From the NCBI GenBank assembly GCA_051984675.1, contig JBPYFK010000008.1:124001-188000 (forward strand): a stretch of DNA of 64,000 nucleotides, in the 5' to 3' direction. Below the pieces are notes generated by a model that saw only the letters and a list, made by a program, of their open reading frames with translations, ran no database searches and was not told the origin of the DNA. Below, one piece after another: positions 7,870 to 16,920 of this stretch; the first letter of the stretch is position 1; each line of letters opens with the position of its first letter. Origin of the DNA: JBPYFK01 sp051984675. Its GTDB lineage: Bacteria > Actinomycetota > Actinomycetes > Mycobacteriales > Pseudonocardiaceae. The position numbers and the translations under genes are program-made.

Positions 7870-8874
7870 GTGAGCGCGATGCGCGCGGCCGTCGTCGAGC
7901 GCCCTGGACAGGTATCGGTGTCCACTGTGGACGCACCGGTGCCGGCGGCGGACGAGGTCCTGATCGAGGTCTGGGCCTGCGGGATATGCGGTACGGACCT
8001 GCGGTTGGTGGACGGCGCGATTCCGGCGGTCGAGTACCCGGTGGTGCCGGGCCACGAGATCGCCGGGCGAGCGATCGCGCTGGGGCCGGCTGTCGCCGGT
8101 GTCGCCGAGGGAGACCTGGTGGCCATCGATCCGTCGTTGCCGTGCGGGCGCTGCGCCTACTGCCAGGCTGGCCGAGACAACCTGTGTGAACGCGATGGCG
8201 CGATCGGCATCACCGCGGCGGGAGGGGCCGCCGAGTACGTCAAGGCACCGGCGAGGAACTGCTACCCGCTCCCACCGGGTACTCCCGCGATGGTCGGGGC
8301 GTTGGTCGAGCCGCTGGCGTGCGCCGCGCACGGCCTGGACCGCGTGCCGCACGGCCTGACCGACCACGTGCTGGTCTATGGCGCGGGAACCATGGGGCTG
8401 CTGCTCGTTGTGCTGCTCCGCCGCTGTGGTGTGGCGTCCCTCTCGGTGGTGGATTCCCGCTTCGACCGCTTGACCGCGGCGGAGGCGATGGGGGCGAACA
8501 CGGTTTCCACCAGCCCCGAGAAGTTCGACCGTGCCGGGGGTTGGGAGCTGGTCGTGGATGCGACCGGTTCGATCGCGGCGATCGAAGACGGGCTCGGACG
8601 GGTGCGGGCGGGCGGTACCTTTCTGCAGATCGCCCTCGCGGACGGCGCCACGGCCCGGTTCTCACCGTTTCGCGTGCTCCACGACGAGATCACGATCGTG
8701 GGTTCGGTGGCTGCGCACAACACCTTCGACCGTGCCCGTGACCTGCTGGTCACGGGTGCCGTGGACGTCTCGACGGTCGTCACGACCACGGTCGAGCTGG
8801 AGGAGTTCCCGTCCGCGCTGGCTGATTTCCGCGCGGGGCACGGCATCAAGACCCAGGTTGTCCCCGCTGGCTGA
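7870..8874 (+). CDS. zinc-dependent alcohol dehydrogenase (MDR family)
   Basis: Medium-chain zinc alcohol/polyol dehydrogenase, 334 aa. Catalytic zinc ligands are seen in CGICGTD (about residues 37-43) and GHE (about 61-63). The structural-zinc loop CGRCAYCQAGRDNLC follows near residues 95-109. A Rossmann fold begins at VYGAGTMGL (about 173), with an Asp at the end of the second strand (SVVDSRFDR), favouring NAD over NADP. Start GTG 7870; ATG 7879 is also in frame. It lies 31 bp behind aroG, so the two may be cotranscribed. Its 3' end overlaps the convergent mptA gene by 29 bp. The substrate cannot be told; sugar alcohols or threonine are common for close relatives. Confidence 0.88.
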   Translation: MSAMRAAVVERPGQVSVSTVDAPVPAADEVLIEVWACGICGTDLRLVDGAIPAVEYPVVPGHEIAGRAIALGPAVAGVAEGDLVAIDPSLPCGRCAYCQAGRDNLCERDGAIGITAAGGAAEYVKAPARNCYPLPPGTPAMVGALVEPLACAAHGLDRVPHGLTDHVLVYGAGTMGLLLVVLLRRCGVASLSVVDSRFDRLTAAEAMGANTVSTSPEKFDRAGGWELVVDATGSIAAIEDGLGRVRAGGTFLQIALADGATARFSPFRVLHDEITIVGSVAAHNTFDRARDLLVTGAVDVSTVVTTTVELEEFPSALADFRAGHGIKTQVVPAG

Positions 8875-10453
8875 CACTTTTGTCGTCCGCTGCGCCGGCC
8901 GGGGTGTTCGGTGCCCACCGCAGGAACATGTCCCCCAGCCCGAGCGGGTCGAACCGGAGGAGTGACAGGCCCGCCAACACCGCACCGGCGACGACCACGA
9001 GCATGGCGGCCCAGTTGTTCATGGCCTCCTCGCCGTCCGGGTAGTAGACAAGGGTCACGGCAACCGAGGCGGCCACGAAAAGCGCGAGCATGCGGCGGTT
9101 CCACGGCACCGCGGCCAGCAGCGCCACTCCCCAGCTGAAGTACCAGGGCAAGGTCGTGGGGGACAGGATCGCGGTGACGAGCAACGCGACCCCGGCGCGG
9201 CGGAGTGCGTCCGGGCCTCCTTCGCGGGCCAGCCACCACTGCCACGCCAGGAAGGCCACCAGCGCGAGTGCTCCGACCGTCCGCCCGGTCTTGACGAACG
9301 GCGTGGCGTCGACGTCGACGAACAGCGACACCACCTGGTGCGCGAGTTGCCCGAGCCCGGTCGGGAGTGAGAGGTAGTTCACGATCCGGGACGGCGCGGA
9401 CAGCGCGGGCAACCAGCCGAAACCTACCTTGGCCAGCAGCATGCAACTGCCGAACACGGCGGTGAAGACGGCCAGGGAAGCGGCCAGCGCACGGACGAAG
9501 CGTTGCCACAGCGCGCCCCGCAGACGGGCCGCCCACACCCACACCAGGAAGGGCAGTGCCACGCCGGCGGTCGCTTTGACCGCCATGCCCAGCGTCACCA
9601 ACGTGATCCCGGCGACATGCCGCCCTTCGAGCGTCAGCAGACCGCCTGCCGCGACCAGGCCCACCACTAGCATGTCGTTGTGCGGCCCGCCGACGAGGTG
9701 CACGACGGTCAGCGGGCTGGCCACGGCCAGCCACAACGCGAGCGGGAGCTGGCCGCCCAGTCGCTGGACCAGACCGGGCAGCACGAAGACGAACAGGGCC
9801 AGACCACCGAGCAGCACCAGCCGCATGGCGATGACGCTCGCGAGGACGTTGCTGCCGGCCACCAGGACCACGGCCTTGGCGATGGCGATGAACAGCGGAC
9901 CGTACGGTGCCGGGGTGGTCTGCCAGAACCAGTGCACGTTGTCCGGTATAGGTCCACTGAGGACAGATGGGCCGTCCAGGTACGGGTCGAGGTCCTGCAA
10001 CGCGAGCAGACCCTGACCGAGGTAGCTGTAGACATCCCTGGTGAACAGTGGCGGCGCGAGGACCATCGGGGCGATCCAGGCCGTCGCGGCCAGCAGGACC
10101 CCACGGGAGCCGACCAGGCCATTCAGGACTCCACGGCCCAGCCGGACCCACGCCCACACCAGCAGAACGAAGCCCAGGTACAGCACCCCGGCGGCGAGGT
10201 CACGGCCGTGCCCGTAACGCACGGCCGACAGCGGACCCGATCCGAGCACGGGGTCAGACAGCAGTATTCCGCCCGCGCCGACCGAACCGGCCAGCATCAG
10301 CAGCGAACCGACCGCGCCCAGCGCGACGGTTCGCAGTGGCAGCGGACCGTGCAGGGCACGGCTACCCAGCGGGGAAGGCGGGGCCGTGGCCGGTTCGCTC
10401 CGTGGGGTCGAGGACGGAACGGGACTCGGGGACATCTCCAGCAATACTGGCAC
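8846..10453 (-). CDS. mptA: polyprenol-phosphomannose-dependent alpha-(1->6)-mannosyltransferase
   Basis: A GT-C type integral membrane glycosyltransferase of the MptA/MptB family, which extends the alpha-1,6-mannan core of lipomannan using polyprenyl-phosphate mannose on the outer face of the membrane. About 535 residues with many hydrophobic helices. The first luminal loop has the expected acidic motif (PLFTRDVYSYLGQG, Asp of RDVYS near residue 139). Context points to MptA (M. tuberculosis Rv2174) rather than MptB, because pknL and the Rv2175c-type gene follow it. GTG 10453 is the longest start; ATG 10435 is possible. The gene is 71 bp downstream of pknL on the same strand. Its presence supports a lipomannan-making envelope. 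Confidence 0.88.
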   Translation of the reverse strand: MPVLLEMSPSPVPSSTPRSEPATAPPSPLGSRALHGPLPLRTVALGAVGSLLMLAGSVGAGGILLSDPVLGSGPLSAVRYGHGRDLAAGVLYLGFVLLVWAWVRLGRGVLNGLVGSRGVLLAATAWIAPMVLAPPLFTRDVYSYLGQGLLALQDLDPYLDGPSVLSGPIPDNVHWFWQTTPAPYGPLFIAIAKAVVLVAGSNVLASVIAMRLVLLGGLALFVFVLPGLVQRLGGQLPLALWLAVASPLTVVHLVGGPHNDMLVVGLVAAGGLLTLEGRHVAGITLVTLGMAVKATAGVALPFLVWVWAARLRGALWQRFVRALAASLAVFTAVFGSCMLLAKVGFGWLPALSAPSRIVNYLSLPTGLGQLAHQVVSLFVDVDATPFVKTGRTVGALALVAFLAWQWWLAREGGPDALRRAGVALLVTAILSPTTLPWYFSWGVALLAAVPWNRRMLALFVAASVAVTLVYYPDGEEAMNNWAAMLVVVAGAVLAGLSLLRFDPLGLGDMFLRWAPNTPAGAADDKSVSQRGQPGS

Positions 10454-10524
10454 ATGGACGGAGAAGTACCGCGGTGGAGACAGCGCGGTAACCGGTTCGT
10501 GATGTTCGGCCCGCTGTCGGCCGG

Positions 10525-12486
10525 TTACGGGAACGCGGTGAGATGCACGGTCGTGCCGGGCTGCACCTTCGATCCAGCGAGCGGGAACTGCGCGAACACC
10601 TGGCTTGTACTGCGGGGGACGAACTGCCGGACGTCCAGCGGCAGCCCGAGGGCCGCTGCCTGCTGACGAGCGGCGTCCACCGTGGAACCCAGGAACTCGG
10701 GAACGGTCACGGCGTTCGAGACCACCACGCCGATGCGCGGGTTGTCGCGCACCTGGACCAGCGTGCCCGGCTGGGGAGTGGTGCCGATCACGTGATTACC
10801 GTCTACATCGGACGAGAACTGGACTCCGGCGTCGAAGGGCTGGAAGCCGCGCGACTGCAGCGCCTGGAACGCCTGCTCCCGGGTCATCCCGCGCACGTCG
10901 GGAACGGCCACCGGTGCGGGTCCCTTGCTGAGGATGATCGTCACCGGCGTACCCAAGGTTACCCGCGTGCCGGGGCCAGGGCTGACCCCGATCACCCGGT
11001 TCGCCGGGACAGTGTCGTCGAAGCGGTTGAGCGCCGGGTTGAGCTGGGGCTGAAGCCTGGCGTTGCGGAGCAGGCGTTCGGCCTCCGCGGCGGTCAGCCC
11101 GGGGCTGACCGCCGGCACCTTCGGACGCCCCTGGGAGACCACGAGCTGGACCTCGTTGCCCCTGGCCACCTGGGAACCCTGCGTCGGATCGGAGCGGATG
11201 ACCGTCCCGGTGGGAACGGTGTTGTCGAAGTCCTGGGTGATCGCCGGTTCCAACCCGGCGTTGCGCAACGCCTGCGTGGCCGCCGCCTCGGTGAGCCCGT
11301 TCACCCTGGGCACGGCGACGTAGCGGCCACTGCCCAGCCACCACGCTCCCACCCCGACGAGCGCGGCCAGCGCCAGGACGGCCAGGGTCCAGACCAGTGC
11401 CGGCCGGTTCCGGCGCCGGTCGGGGACGCCGACGCCCGCGCGGTCACCTGACGCCTGCTCGGCCTCCGCCCGGGACATCGCGCGGGTGCCCTGCGGCCCG
11501 CCGGCACCCGTCCCGGCTACGGCCGGAAACTGCTCAGTCGGCGGATCGTCGACACTGCCGGCCGGCTCGACGCCGTGAGCGAGGGTCGGGACAGGAACCG
11601 GCACCGTGACGATCCCCAGCTCCGCCCGCGCCGCCTGGACCGCTTCCAGGAACGCGGCGGCGTCTGACGGTCGCACCGACTCGTCGCGCCGAGTGGCGCG
11701 CACGACAAGGTCATCGATGGCGGGGGGAAGCTCTGGCGCCTGCACGCTGGGCGGTGGGACATCGTCGTTGACGTGCCGGTAAGCGACGGACAGCGCGGTG
11801 TCCGCGGTATAGGGCGGTTCGCCGGTGAGCATCTCGTAGAGCACGACACCAGCCGCGTACACGTCGGTGCGGGCGCTCGCCGCACCGGTCGTCACCTGTT
11901 CCGGCGACAGGTAAGCGACCGTGCCCAGCACGATGTTTCCGCTGCTGGCATTGGCCGCCGCCACGGCCCGCACCAGTCCGAAGTCGGCCACCTTGACCTG
12001 GCCGTCCTGGCCGATCAGCACGTTCTCCGGCTTGATGTCCCGGTGGACCATCCCCTCCCGGTGCGCGATCGCCAGCGCGGCGAGCACGGGTTCGAGCACG
12101 CTCAGCGCCAGTGCGAGCGGCAGCCGCCCGTACTCACGGATCAGGTCACGCAGCGTCCCACCCCGGACCAGCTCCATCACCAGGTAGACGTGGTCGTCAT
12201 CGTCGAGTTCGCGGTCGACGCCCTGGTCGTACACCGCGACGACACCCGAGTCGTGCAGCCGCGCGGCGGCACGGGCCTCCCGCTCGAAGCGCTGAACGAA
12301 GGAGGGGTCGGCCGAGTACCGCGGGTCCATGACCTTGAGCGCCACCGGGCGGTCCAGGCGGGTGTCGTGACCGCGGTAGACGGTCGACATCCCGCCGCGC
12401 GCGACCAGCGCGTCTACTCGGTACCTGCGTTCCAGCAGCGCACCGACCAGGCTCGCCCCACGATTCGGGCGCGTCTCAGAAGTCAT
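10525..12486 (-). CDS. pknL: Ser/Thr protein kinase PknL with PASTA repeats
   Basis: Transmembrane eukaryotic-like kinase, 653 aa. Kinase domain about residues 20-290: glycine loop ARGGMSTVY, ATP Lys51, HRD at 148-150 (HRDIKPEN), DFG at 168-170, and APE-like SPEQ near 194. A Pro/Ala-rich juxtamembrane stretch precedes one transmembrane helix (about 362-385). The extracellular part holds four PASTA repeats (YVAVPRVNGLT, KVPAVSPGLT, PVAVPDVRGMT, AVTVPEFLGST), which in the family sense peptidoglycan fragments or lipid II. M. tuberculosis PknL lacks PASTA repeats, so this is the longer form. The gene is divergent from the Rv2175c-type gene, whose mycobacterial product is a PknL substrate, and upstream of mptA, suggesting control of envelope and growth. 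Confidence 0.93.
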   Translation of the reverse strand: MTSETRPNRGASLVGALLERRYRVDALVARGGMSTVYRGHDTRLDRPVALKVMDPRYSADPSFVQRFEREARAAARLHDSGVVAVYDQGVDRELDDDDHVYLVMELVRGGTLRDLIREYGRLPLALALSVLEPVLAALAIAHREGMVHRDIKPENVLIGQDGQVKVADFGLVRAVAAANASSGNIVLGTVAYLSPEQVTTGAASARTDVYAAGVVLYEMLTGEPPYTADTALSVAYRHVNDDVPPPSVQAPELPPAIDDLVVRATRRDESVRPSDAAAFLEAVQAARAELGIVTVPVPVPTLAHGVEPAGSVDDPPTEQFPAVAGTGAGGPQGTRAMSRAEAEQASGDRAGVGVPDRRRNRPALVWTLAVLALAALVGVGAWWLGSGRYVAVPRVNGLTEAAATQALRNAGLEPAITQDFDNTVPTGTVIRSDPTQGSQVARGNEVQLVVSQGRPKVPAVSPGLTAAEAERLLRNARLQPQLNPALNRFDDTVPANRVIGVSPGPGTRVTLGTPVTIILSKGPAPVAVPDVRGMTREQAFQALQSRGFQPFDAGVQFSSDVDGNHVIGTTPQPGTLVQVRDNPRIGVVVSNAVTVPEFLGSTVDAARQQAAALGLPLDVRQFVPRSTSQVFAQFPLAGSKVQPGTTVHLTAFP

Positions 12487-12696
12487 GTTCTGTCAACCGT
12501 AGCCAACACCCCGGAGCCGGGGCTCACGGGCTTGCGGCCCTCTGACGTTGTTGGCCTGGGTCGGTCACCCGTTCGCGGCGCGATTCGGCCAAGCACCCGC
12601 CGGCGTCGCGAGGAACGGTCCCCGCGCAATCGTAGGAGACGATGTGACCCGACTGGTGCAAGGCAGGGGTACGTGTGATGTGGCATCGTGGGGAGC

Positions 12697-13062
12697 GTGA
12701 GTGCGATTCCTGCTGCTCTCGATGTCCTAGCTCCCGAGGTGGAGATCCTCCCGCTGCCAGACGTCGCCGAGCGCCTGCGCATGCCGGTCACCCGGGTGCA
12801 CCAACTGATCCGTGATGGTCACCTCCTCGCGGTCCGCCGGGACGGCGTGCTCGGGGTCCCGACGGTGTTCCTCACGGAGACGGCCGTCGTGAAGGGGCTC
12901 GGTGGAACGATCACCGTGCTTCGGGACAACGGCTACAACGATGACGAGATCCTGCGCTGGCTGTTCGCCGAGGACGCCTCGCTGCCCGGCTCGCCGATCG
13001 AGGCACTGCGCAGCGACCGGGGCAAGGAAGTGAAGCGCCGGGCGCAAGCCATGGGCTTCTGA
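12697..13062 (+). CDS. Rv2175c-type winged-helix DNA-binding protein, predicted PknL substrate
   Basis: Small protein of about 121 residues, homologous in type and position to M. tuberculosis Rv2175c, a DNA-binding protein phosphorylated by PknL. A helix-turn-helix is visible in LPDVAERLRMPVTRVHQLIRDGHLLAVRRDG (about residues 19-50), like an excisionase/MerR-type fold. The C-terminal half contains DDEILRWLFAEDASLPGSP and a basic end (KEVKRRAQAMGF). GTG 12697 is chosen; GTG 12688 is nine bases upstream in frame. It is divergent from pknL across about 210 bp, so kinase and substrate are likely coordinately expressed. In M. tuberculosis phosphorylation inhibits DNA binding; here that is inference. 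Its 3' end is overlapped by the convergent crtB reading frame. Confidence 0.85.
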   Translation: MSAIPAALDVLAPEVEILPLPDVAERLRMPVTRVHQLIRDGHLLAVRRDGVLGVPTVFLTETAVVKGLGGTITVLRDNGYNDDEILRWLFAEDASLPGSPIEALRSDRGKEVKRRAQAMGF

Positions 13063-14129
13063 CCGGACGGGGATTTCCGACCGGACGGGGTCGCCTGACC
13101 ACCGTCGCCGGGCCTCCAGCGGGCTGCCCACGCCCGCGCGAGGGCCGGTAGCGCGATCGCGAGCCGACGGCTCAGCGGGACGACGGCCCTGCGGCGGAAC
13201 ACGTCGAAACGGGCGCGTTCGATCTCGTCGAGAATCCCACGGTAGAGCGTGAAGGCGGTGCGCACGCACGGTTGGGACACCGGGGCGAGCAGGCCGAGCC
13301 CCGGTTCGGCCTGCCGGTAGACCTCCCGGTTGTACGCGACAAGGTGGGCCAGTGCCCGCCTGACCCGCTGTTCGGTGGTCCCGTTGCGGTGGCAGTGGAC
13401 CAGCAGGTCGCGATCGACGCCGAAGGCGGCCAGCTCGCCGGTCGGCAGGTACAACCGGCCGCGGTCGAGGTCCTCGCCGACGTCCCGCAGGAAGTTCGTG
13501 AGCTGGAACGCCGTGCCCAGCCTCGCGGCGAACGGCGCGGCCTCCGGGGCCGGGCACCGGGTGCCGAGGACGGGCAGCATCTGCAGCCCGATCGCTTCCG
13601 CCGACCCGCGCATGTAGCCGGCGAGGGCGTCGAAGTCGGCGTACTCGGTCACCGTCGTGTCCATCCGCATCGACGTCAGGAAGTCGGTGAACAGGTCGGT
13701 GGTCAGGCCGTAGCGGCGTGCGGTGTCGACGACGGCGGTGAGGGCCGGGTGGTCGCACGCCCCGCCACCGAGCCCGCGTAGCAGCGCCTCTTCGAGCACG
13801 TCGAGCTGGTGTCGCCGCCCCGCGTCGTCCTCCGTATCCCAGTTGTCTGCCGCATCCAGGTCATCCACCAGGTCATCGGCGAAGCGTGCGAAGCCGTAGA
13901 GCGCATGGACCGCCGGCCGCTGGGCAGGCGTGAGCAGTCGGGTGGCGAGGAAGTAGGTACGCCCGTGCCGTGCGTTGACCTGGCGGGACCAGGCGTAGGC
14001 GGTGCGCAGCCGGGGGTCGTCGATGCCCGCGGCGTCCAGTTCGTCCCGGGTGCTTCGGTCCAAAATGCGGTCCAGCCGTGTGTGGGGGCGCGATGGGGAG
14101 CACGCCGTGGGAGGCTCGTCCCAGCTCAC
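12933..14129 (-). CDS. crtB: phytoene/squalene synthase
   Basis: Joins two geranylgeranyl diphosphates to phytoene. The trans-isoprenyl synthase motifs are present: FARFADDLVDDLD (first Asp-rich) and NFLRDVGEDLDRGRLYLP (second). GTG 14129 is the first credible start after the crtI stop; the frame upstream of it is antisense-like. Same strand and order as crtE-crtI, with a gap of about 58 bp after crtI. The core ends near ARAWAARWRPGDGG (about residue 345). A further ~50 residues are Ser/Arg-rich and are read antisense to the Rv2175c-type gene, overlapping it by 130 bp. This tail is unlikely to be a folded part of the enzyme. Product identity as phytoene (not squalene) rests on the crtE and crtI neighbours. 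Confidence 0.9.
   Translation of the reverse strand: MSWDEPPTACSPSRPHTRLDRILDRSTRDELDAAGIDDPRLRTAYAWSRQVNARHGRTYFLATRLLTPAQRPAVHALYGFARFADDLVDDLDAADNWDTEDDAGRRHQLDVLEEALLRGLGGGACDHPALTAVVDTARRYGLTTDLFTDFLTSMRMDTTVTEYADFDALAGYMRGSAEAIGLQMLPVLGTRCPAPEAAPFAARLGTAFQLTNFLRDVGEDLDRGRLYLPTGELAAFGVDRDLLVHCHRNGTTEQRVRRALAHLVAYNREVYRQAEPGLGLLAPVSQPCVRTAFTLYRGILDEIERARFDVFRRRAVVPLSRRLAIALPALARAWAARWRPGDGGQATPSGRKSPSGQKPMACARRFTSLPRSLRSASIGEPGSEASSANSQRRISSSL
13061..13090 (+). repeat. direct repeat of GACCGGACGGGG
   Basis: Two identical 12-bp copies, at 13061-13072 and 13079-13090, 18 bp apart. The first begins inside the stop codon of the Rv2175c-type gene. They lie within the 3' coding tail of the convergent crtB frame, where they encode a repeated PSGRKSPSGQK stretch. 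Confidence 0.75.
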
Positions 14130-14187
14130 CAGGCTAGCCGTGCGCGCCGGGCGGGGCTGTGCGCAGGGCCACGGTGTTGCCAGTGCC

Positions 14188-15672
14188 TCAACCGGTGATG
14201 CGCCGAGCAGCGAGCTTGCCGGAGAGCAGGACCGTCGGGACCCCCACCCCGGGAACCGTGCCGGACCCGGCGAGTACGGCGTTGTCCACACCGTGCACGA
14301 GGTTGCCCGGTCGGAACGGCCCGGTCTGCGCGAATGTGTGCGCGGTCGCGAAGGGTGTTCCGGCCGCATGGCCCTGGGCTGCCCAGTCGGCCGGGGTGAC
14401 CAGCCGCTGCATCTCGATGCTCTCGGAGAACCCGGTGAAACCGCGGGACTCGAGGACGCCCAGCAACTCGTCGCGGTAGGCCCGGCCCAGCCGTGCCCAG
14501 TCGACGGGTGCCGTCGCCAGGTTCGGGCACGGCGCCAGGACGTAGTGCAGTTCCCGGCCGTCCGGCGCCAGCGAGGGATCGGACGCGGTCGGGCGGCTGA
14601 TCAGCAACGAGGGGTCGGTCATCAAGCGGCCCGCCCGGATGATCTCGTGGAAGGTGCGTTGCCAGGCCGCACCGAAGGAGATCGTGTGATGGGCGGTGCC
14701 CGGCCAGGTCCGGGTGGTTCCCGCGTGCAGCACCACGGCCGAAGGCGACCACCGCAGCGGCACCAGCCGTCTCGGGGCCCGCCCGAGCAGCCGATAGGTC
14801 ACCGGAAGATCCGGGGTGAGGACGACCGCGTCGGCCGGGAAGCGTTGCCCGCCGGATGCCCGCACCGCCGTGATCCGGCTGCCGATGCGTTCGAGGTCCT
14901 CGACCTCGGTTTCGAACCGGAACTCGACCCCGGCGCGCTGGGCCGCGCCCGCCATCGCCTCGGGCACGGCGTACATGCCGCCCTTCGGGAACCAGACGCC
15001 CCCGACCGTGTCCATGTAGGAGATCACCGCGTACAGCGCCAGTGCGCGGGAAGGGTCCAGGCCGGCGTAGAGGGACTGGAAGGAGAAAACCCGGCGCAGC
15101 CGCTCGTCACTTACGAAGCGGCCCACCGCCGCCCCCAGCCGGCCGAAGCCCCCCAACGCCACCAACCGCACCAGCTCCGGGGACAGGAGGTCCAGTGTCG
15201 AGTCGAAATTGGCGTCGATGAACCGGCCCCGCTCTACCCGGTAGAGCTCGGTCAGCCAACGGCGGAGCCGCCGGTAACCGTCCGCGTCCTGCGGTCCGGC
15301 GAACCGGCGAACCTCGGCTTCCATTGCCTCGGCGTCGGTGTGCACATCCAGGGCCGAGCCGTCGGAGAAGCGTGCCCGATAGGCGGGGTGCAGGGGCACC
15401 AGCTCCAACCGGTCGTGCAACGACTCGCCGACCGCGCGCAGCGCCTCGTCGACGAACTCGGGCATGGTCAGCACCGTCGGGCCGACGTCGACCCGGTAGC
15501 CGGCGGTCGTCAGACGCCCGGCTCGGCCTCCCGGGCCGGCGGCTCGCTCCAACACTGTCACCCGGCAACCGGCGCCGACCAGGTGCAGGGCTGCCGCCAG
15601 GCCGGCAAGCCCGGCGCCCACGACCACGACGTGCTCGCAGCGACCGGGAATCCGCCGCATGGCGCGGACCAT
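14188..15672 (-). CDS. crtI: phytoene desaturase, CrtI family
   Basis: FAD-dependent desaturase that converts phytoene to neurosporene, lycopene or a related polyene. Length 494 aa is typical. FAD-binding VVVGAGLAGLAAALHL is at about residues 18-33, and the C-terminal CrtI-type motif reads NAVLAGSGTVPGVGVPTVLLSGK. Its ATG start shares a base with the crtE stop (TGATG), which implies translational coupling. It is followed by crtB. No cyclase or later carotenoid gene is in the window, so the end product is probably acyclic unless such genes lie elsewhere. In actinobacteria these clusters are often light- or stress-induced; no LitR/CarH-type gene is nearby. Confidence 0.92.
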   Translation of the reverse strand: MVRAMRRIPGRCEHVVVVGAGLAGLAAALHLVGAGCRVTVLERAAGPGGRAGRLTTAGYRVDVGPTVLTMPEFVDEALRAVGESLHDRLELVPLHPAYRARFSDGSALDVHTDAEAMEAEVRRFAGPQDADGYRRLRRWLTELYRVERGRFIDANFDSTLDLLSPELVRLVALGGFGRLGAAVGRFVSDERLRRVFSFQSLYAGLDPSRALALYAVISYMDTVGGVWFPKGGMYAVPEAMAGAAQRAGVEFRFETEVEDLERIGSRITAVRASGGQRFPADAVVLTPDLPVTYRLLGRAPRRLVPLRWSPSAVVLHAGTTRTWPGTAHHTISFGAAWQRTFHEIIRAGRLMTDPSLLISRPTASDPSLAPDGRELHYVLAPCPNLATAPVDWARLGRAYRDELLGVLESRGFTGFSESIEMQRLVTPADWAAQGHAAGTPFATAHTFAQTGPFRPGNLVHGVDNAVLAGSGTVPGVGVPTVLLSGKLAARRITG

Positions 15673-16748
15673 CAGTGATTGCGTTCCGTGACAGCGACGG
15701 CGAGCTCGCGCAACCGGGTGTGCGCGGGCTCGGGAACCTTGACGGAGTCCAGAGCCCGCAGCGCCGACTCGGTCAGCTCGGCGATGCGGCTCTCGACAGC
15801 CTTGACGGCGCCGAGCGCGGTCAACGTCTCCCGCGTGCGCTCGACCCTGTCCTGGTCCAGTTCAGGATCGCCGAGCACGCTGCGCAGCAGCTCCAGCGCG
15901 GCGTGCTCACCGCGCTCGCGTGCGCTGTCCGTGGCCCACGCGACGAGCAGGGTGCGCTTACCCTCGCGCAGGTCGTCACCAGCCGGTTTCCCAGTGACCT
16001 CCGGGTCGCCGAACACGCCGAGCAGGTCGTCCCGGAGCTGGAAGGCCACCCCCACGTCCGCGCCGAACCGGCGGAGCGCCGACACCGTGTCCTCGTCGGC
16101 GCCACCGATCGACGCGCCGAGGTGAAGAGGGCGTTCGACGGTGTAGGAGGCGGACTTCAGTTCCGCGACCTTCACGGCTGCCCGCGCGGTTTCGTCGCCG
16201 CGCACCTGGTTGAGGATGTCCAGGTACTGCCCGGCCAGGACCTCGGTGCGCATTTCCTGCCACGGCTGAATCGCGCGGGCCAGGGCCGCCGGAGTGAGCC
16301 CGGCCGAGTGCAGCATGTCGTCGGCCCACGCCAGGGCGAGGTCGCCGAGCAGGACGGCCGCTGCCATGCCGAACTGCGCCGGTTCCCCGCGCCAGCTTCC
16401 GGACAGGTGGGTTTCGGCGAAGCGGACGTGCACGGTCGGCTGACCCCGCCGGGTGTCGGAGGAGTCGATGAGATCGTCGTGCAGCAGCGCACACGCCTGG
16501 AACAGCTCCAGCGCGCTGGCCGTGCGCAGCATCGCCGTCGCCTCCGGTCCCTCCTCGGCGCCACCGGCGGCCCGCCACCCCCACCAGGCGAACGTCGGCC
16601 GGATGCGCTTGCCCCCACCGAGCACGAACCGGCCGAGCTCGTGCACGGCCTCGGCGAAGTCCGGTGCGAGCTCCTTGCACTCGGCTCGGCGGAGTTCCAG
16701 GTAGTCGGCCAGGGTCTGCTGCACCTGGCCCGGAAGGTCGAGATCCAC
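15672..16748 (-). CDS. crtE: geranylgeranyl diphosphate synthase (polyprenyl synthetase)
   Basis: Head-to-tail isoprenyl diphosphate synthase, about 358 aa. The first Asp-rich motif is LLHDDLIDSSDTRRG, and the second region is QLRDDLLGVFGD. GKRIRPTF is the expected substrate-binding Arg segment. GTG 16748 is chosen because AAGGA lies eight bases upstream; the open frame extends to 16823 but has no comparable site. It is the first gene of crtE-crtI-crtB, and downstream of lppM on the same strand with a gap of about 170 bp. In M. tuberculosis the corresponding place holds idsA2 (Rv2173), so this gene is probably the same locus, here allied with carotenoid genes. Chain length (C20) is inferred from the cluster. 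Confidence 0.9.
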   Translation of the reverse strand: MDLDLPGQVQQTLADYLELRRAECKELAPDFAEAVHELGRFVLGGGKRIRPTFAWWGWRAAGGAEEGPEATAMLRTASALELFQACALLHDDLIDSSDTRRGQPTVHVRFAETHLSGSWRGEPAQFGMAAAVLLGDLALAWADDMLHSAGLTPAALARAIQPWQEMRTEVLAGQYLDILNQVRGDETARAAVKVAELKSASYTVERPLHLGASIGGADEDTVSALRRFGADVGVAFQLRDDLLGVFGDPEVTGKPAGDDLREGKRTLLVAWATDSARERGEHAALELLRSVLGDPELDQDRVERTRETLTALGAVKAVESRIAELTESALRALDSVKVPEPAHTRLRELAVAVTERNH

Positions 16749-16920
16749 GGTGATGGTTCCTTGCGCTTGGTGGCCAGCTTGCCAGCCGTGTGTTTGGTTG
16801 CGAGCTGCCGGCGGGGGCACCAACTATCCTCCGTGACGGGTGCGCCGGTCGCTGCGACAGGGGGTGTCACCCGTTTGGGCGCGAAGTCTGAGGGTGCGAA
16901 CGACGACGAGCCAGGGGCCG

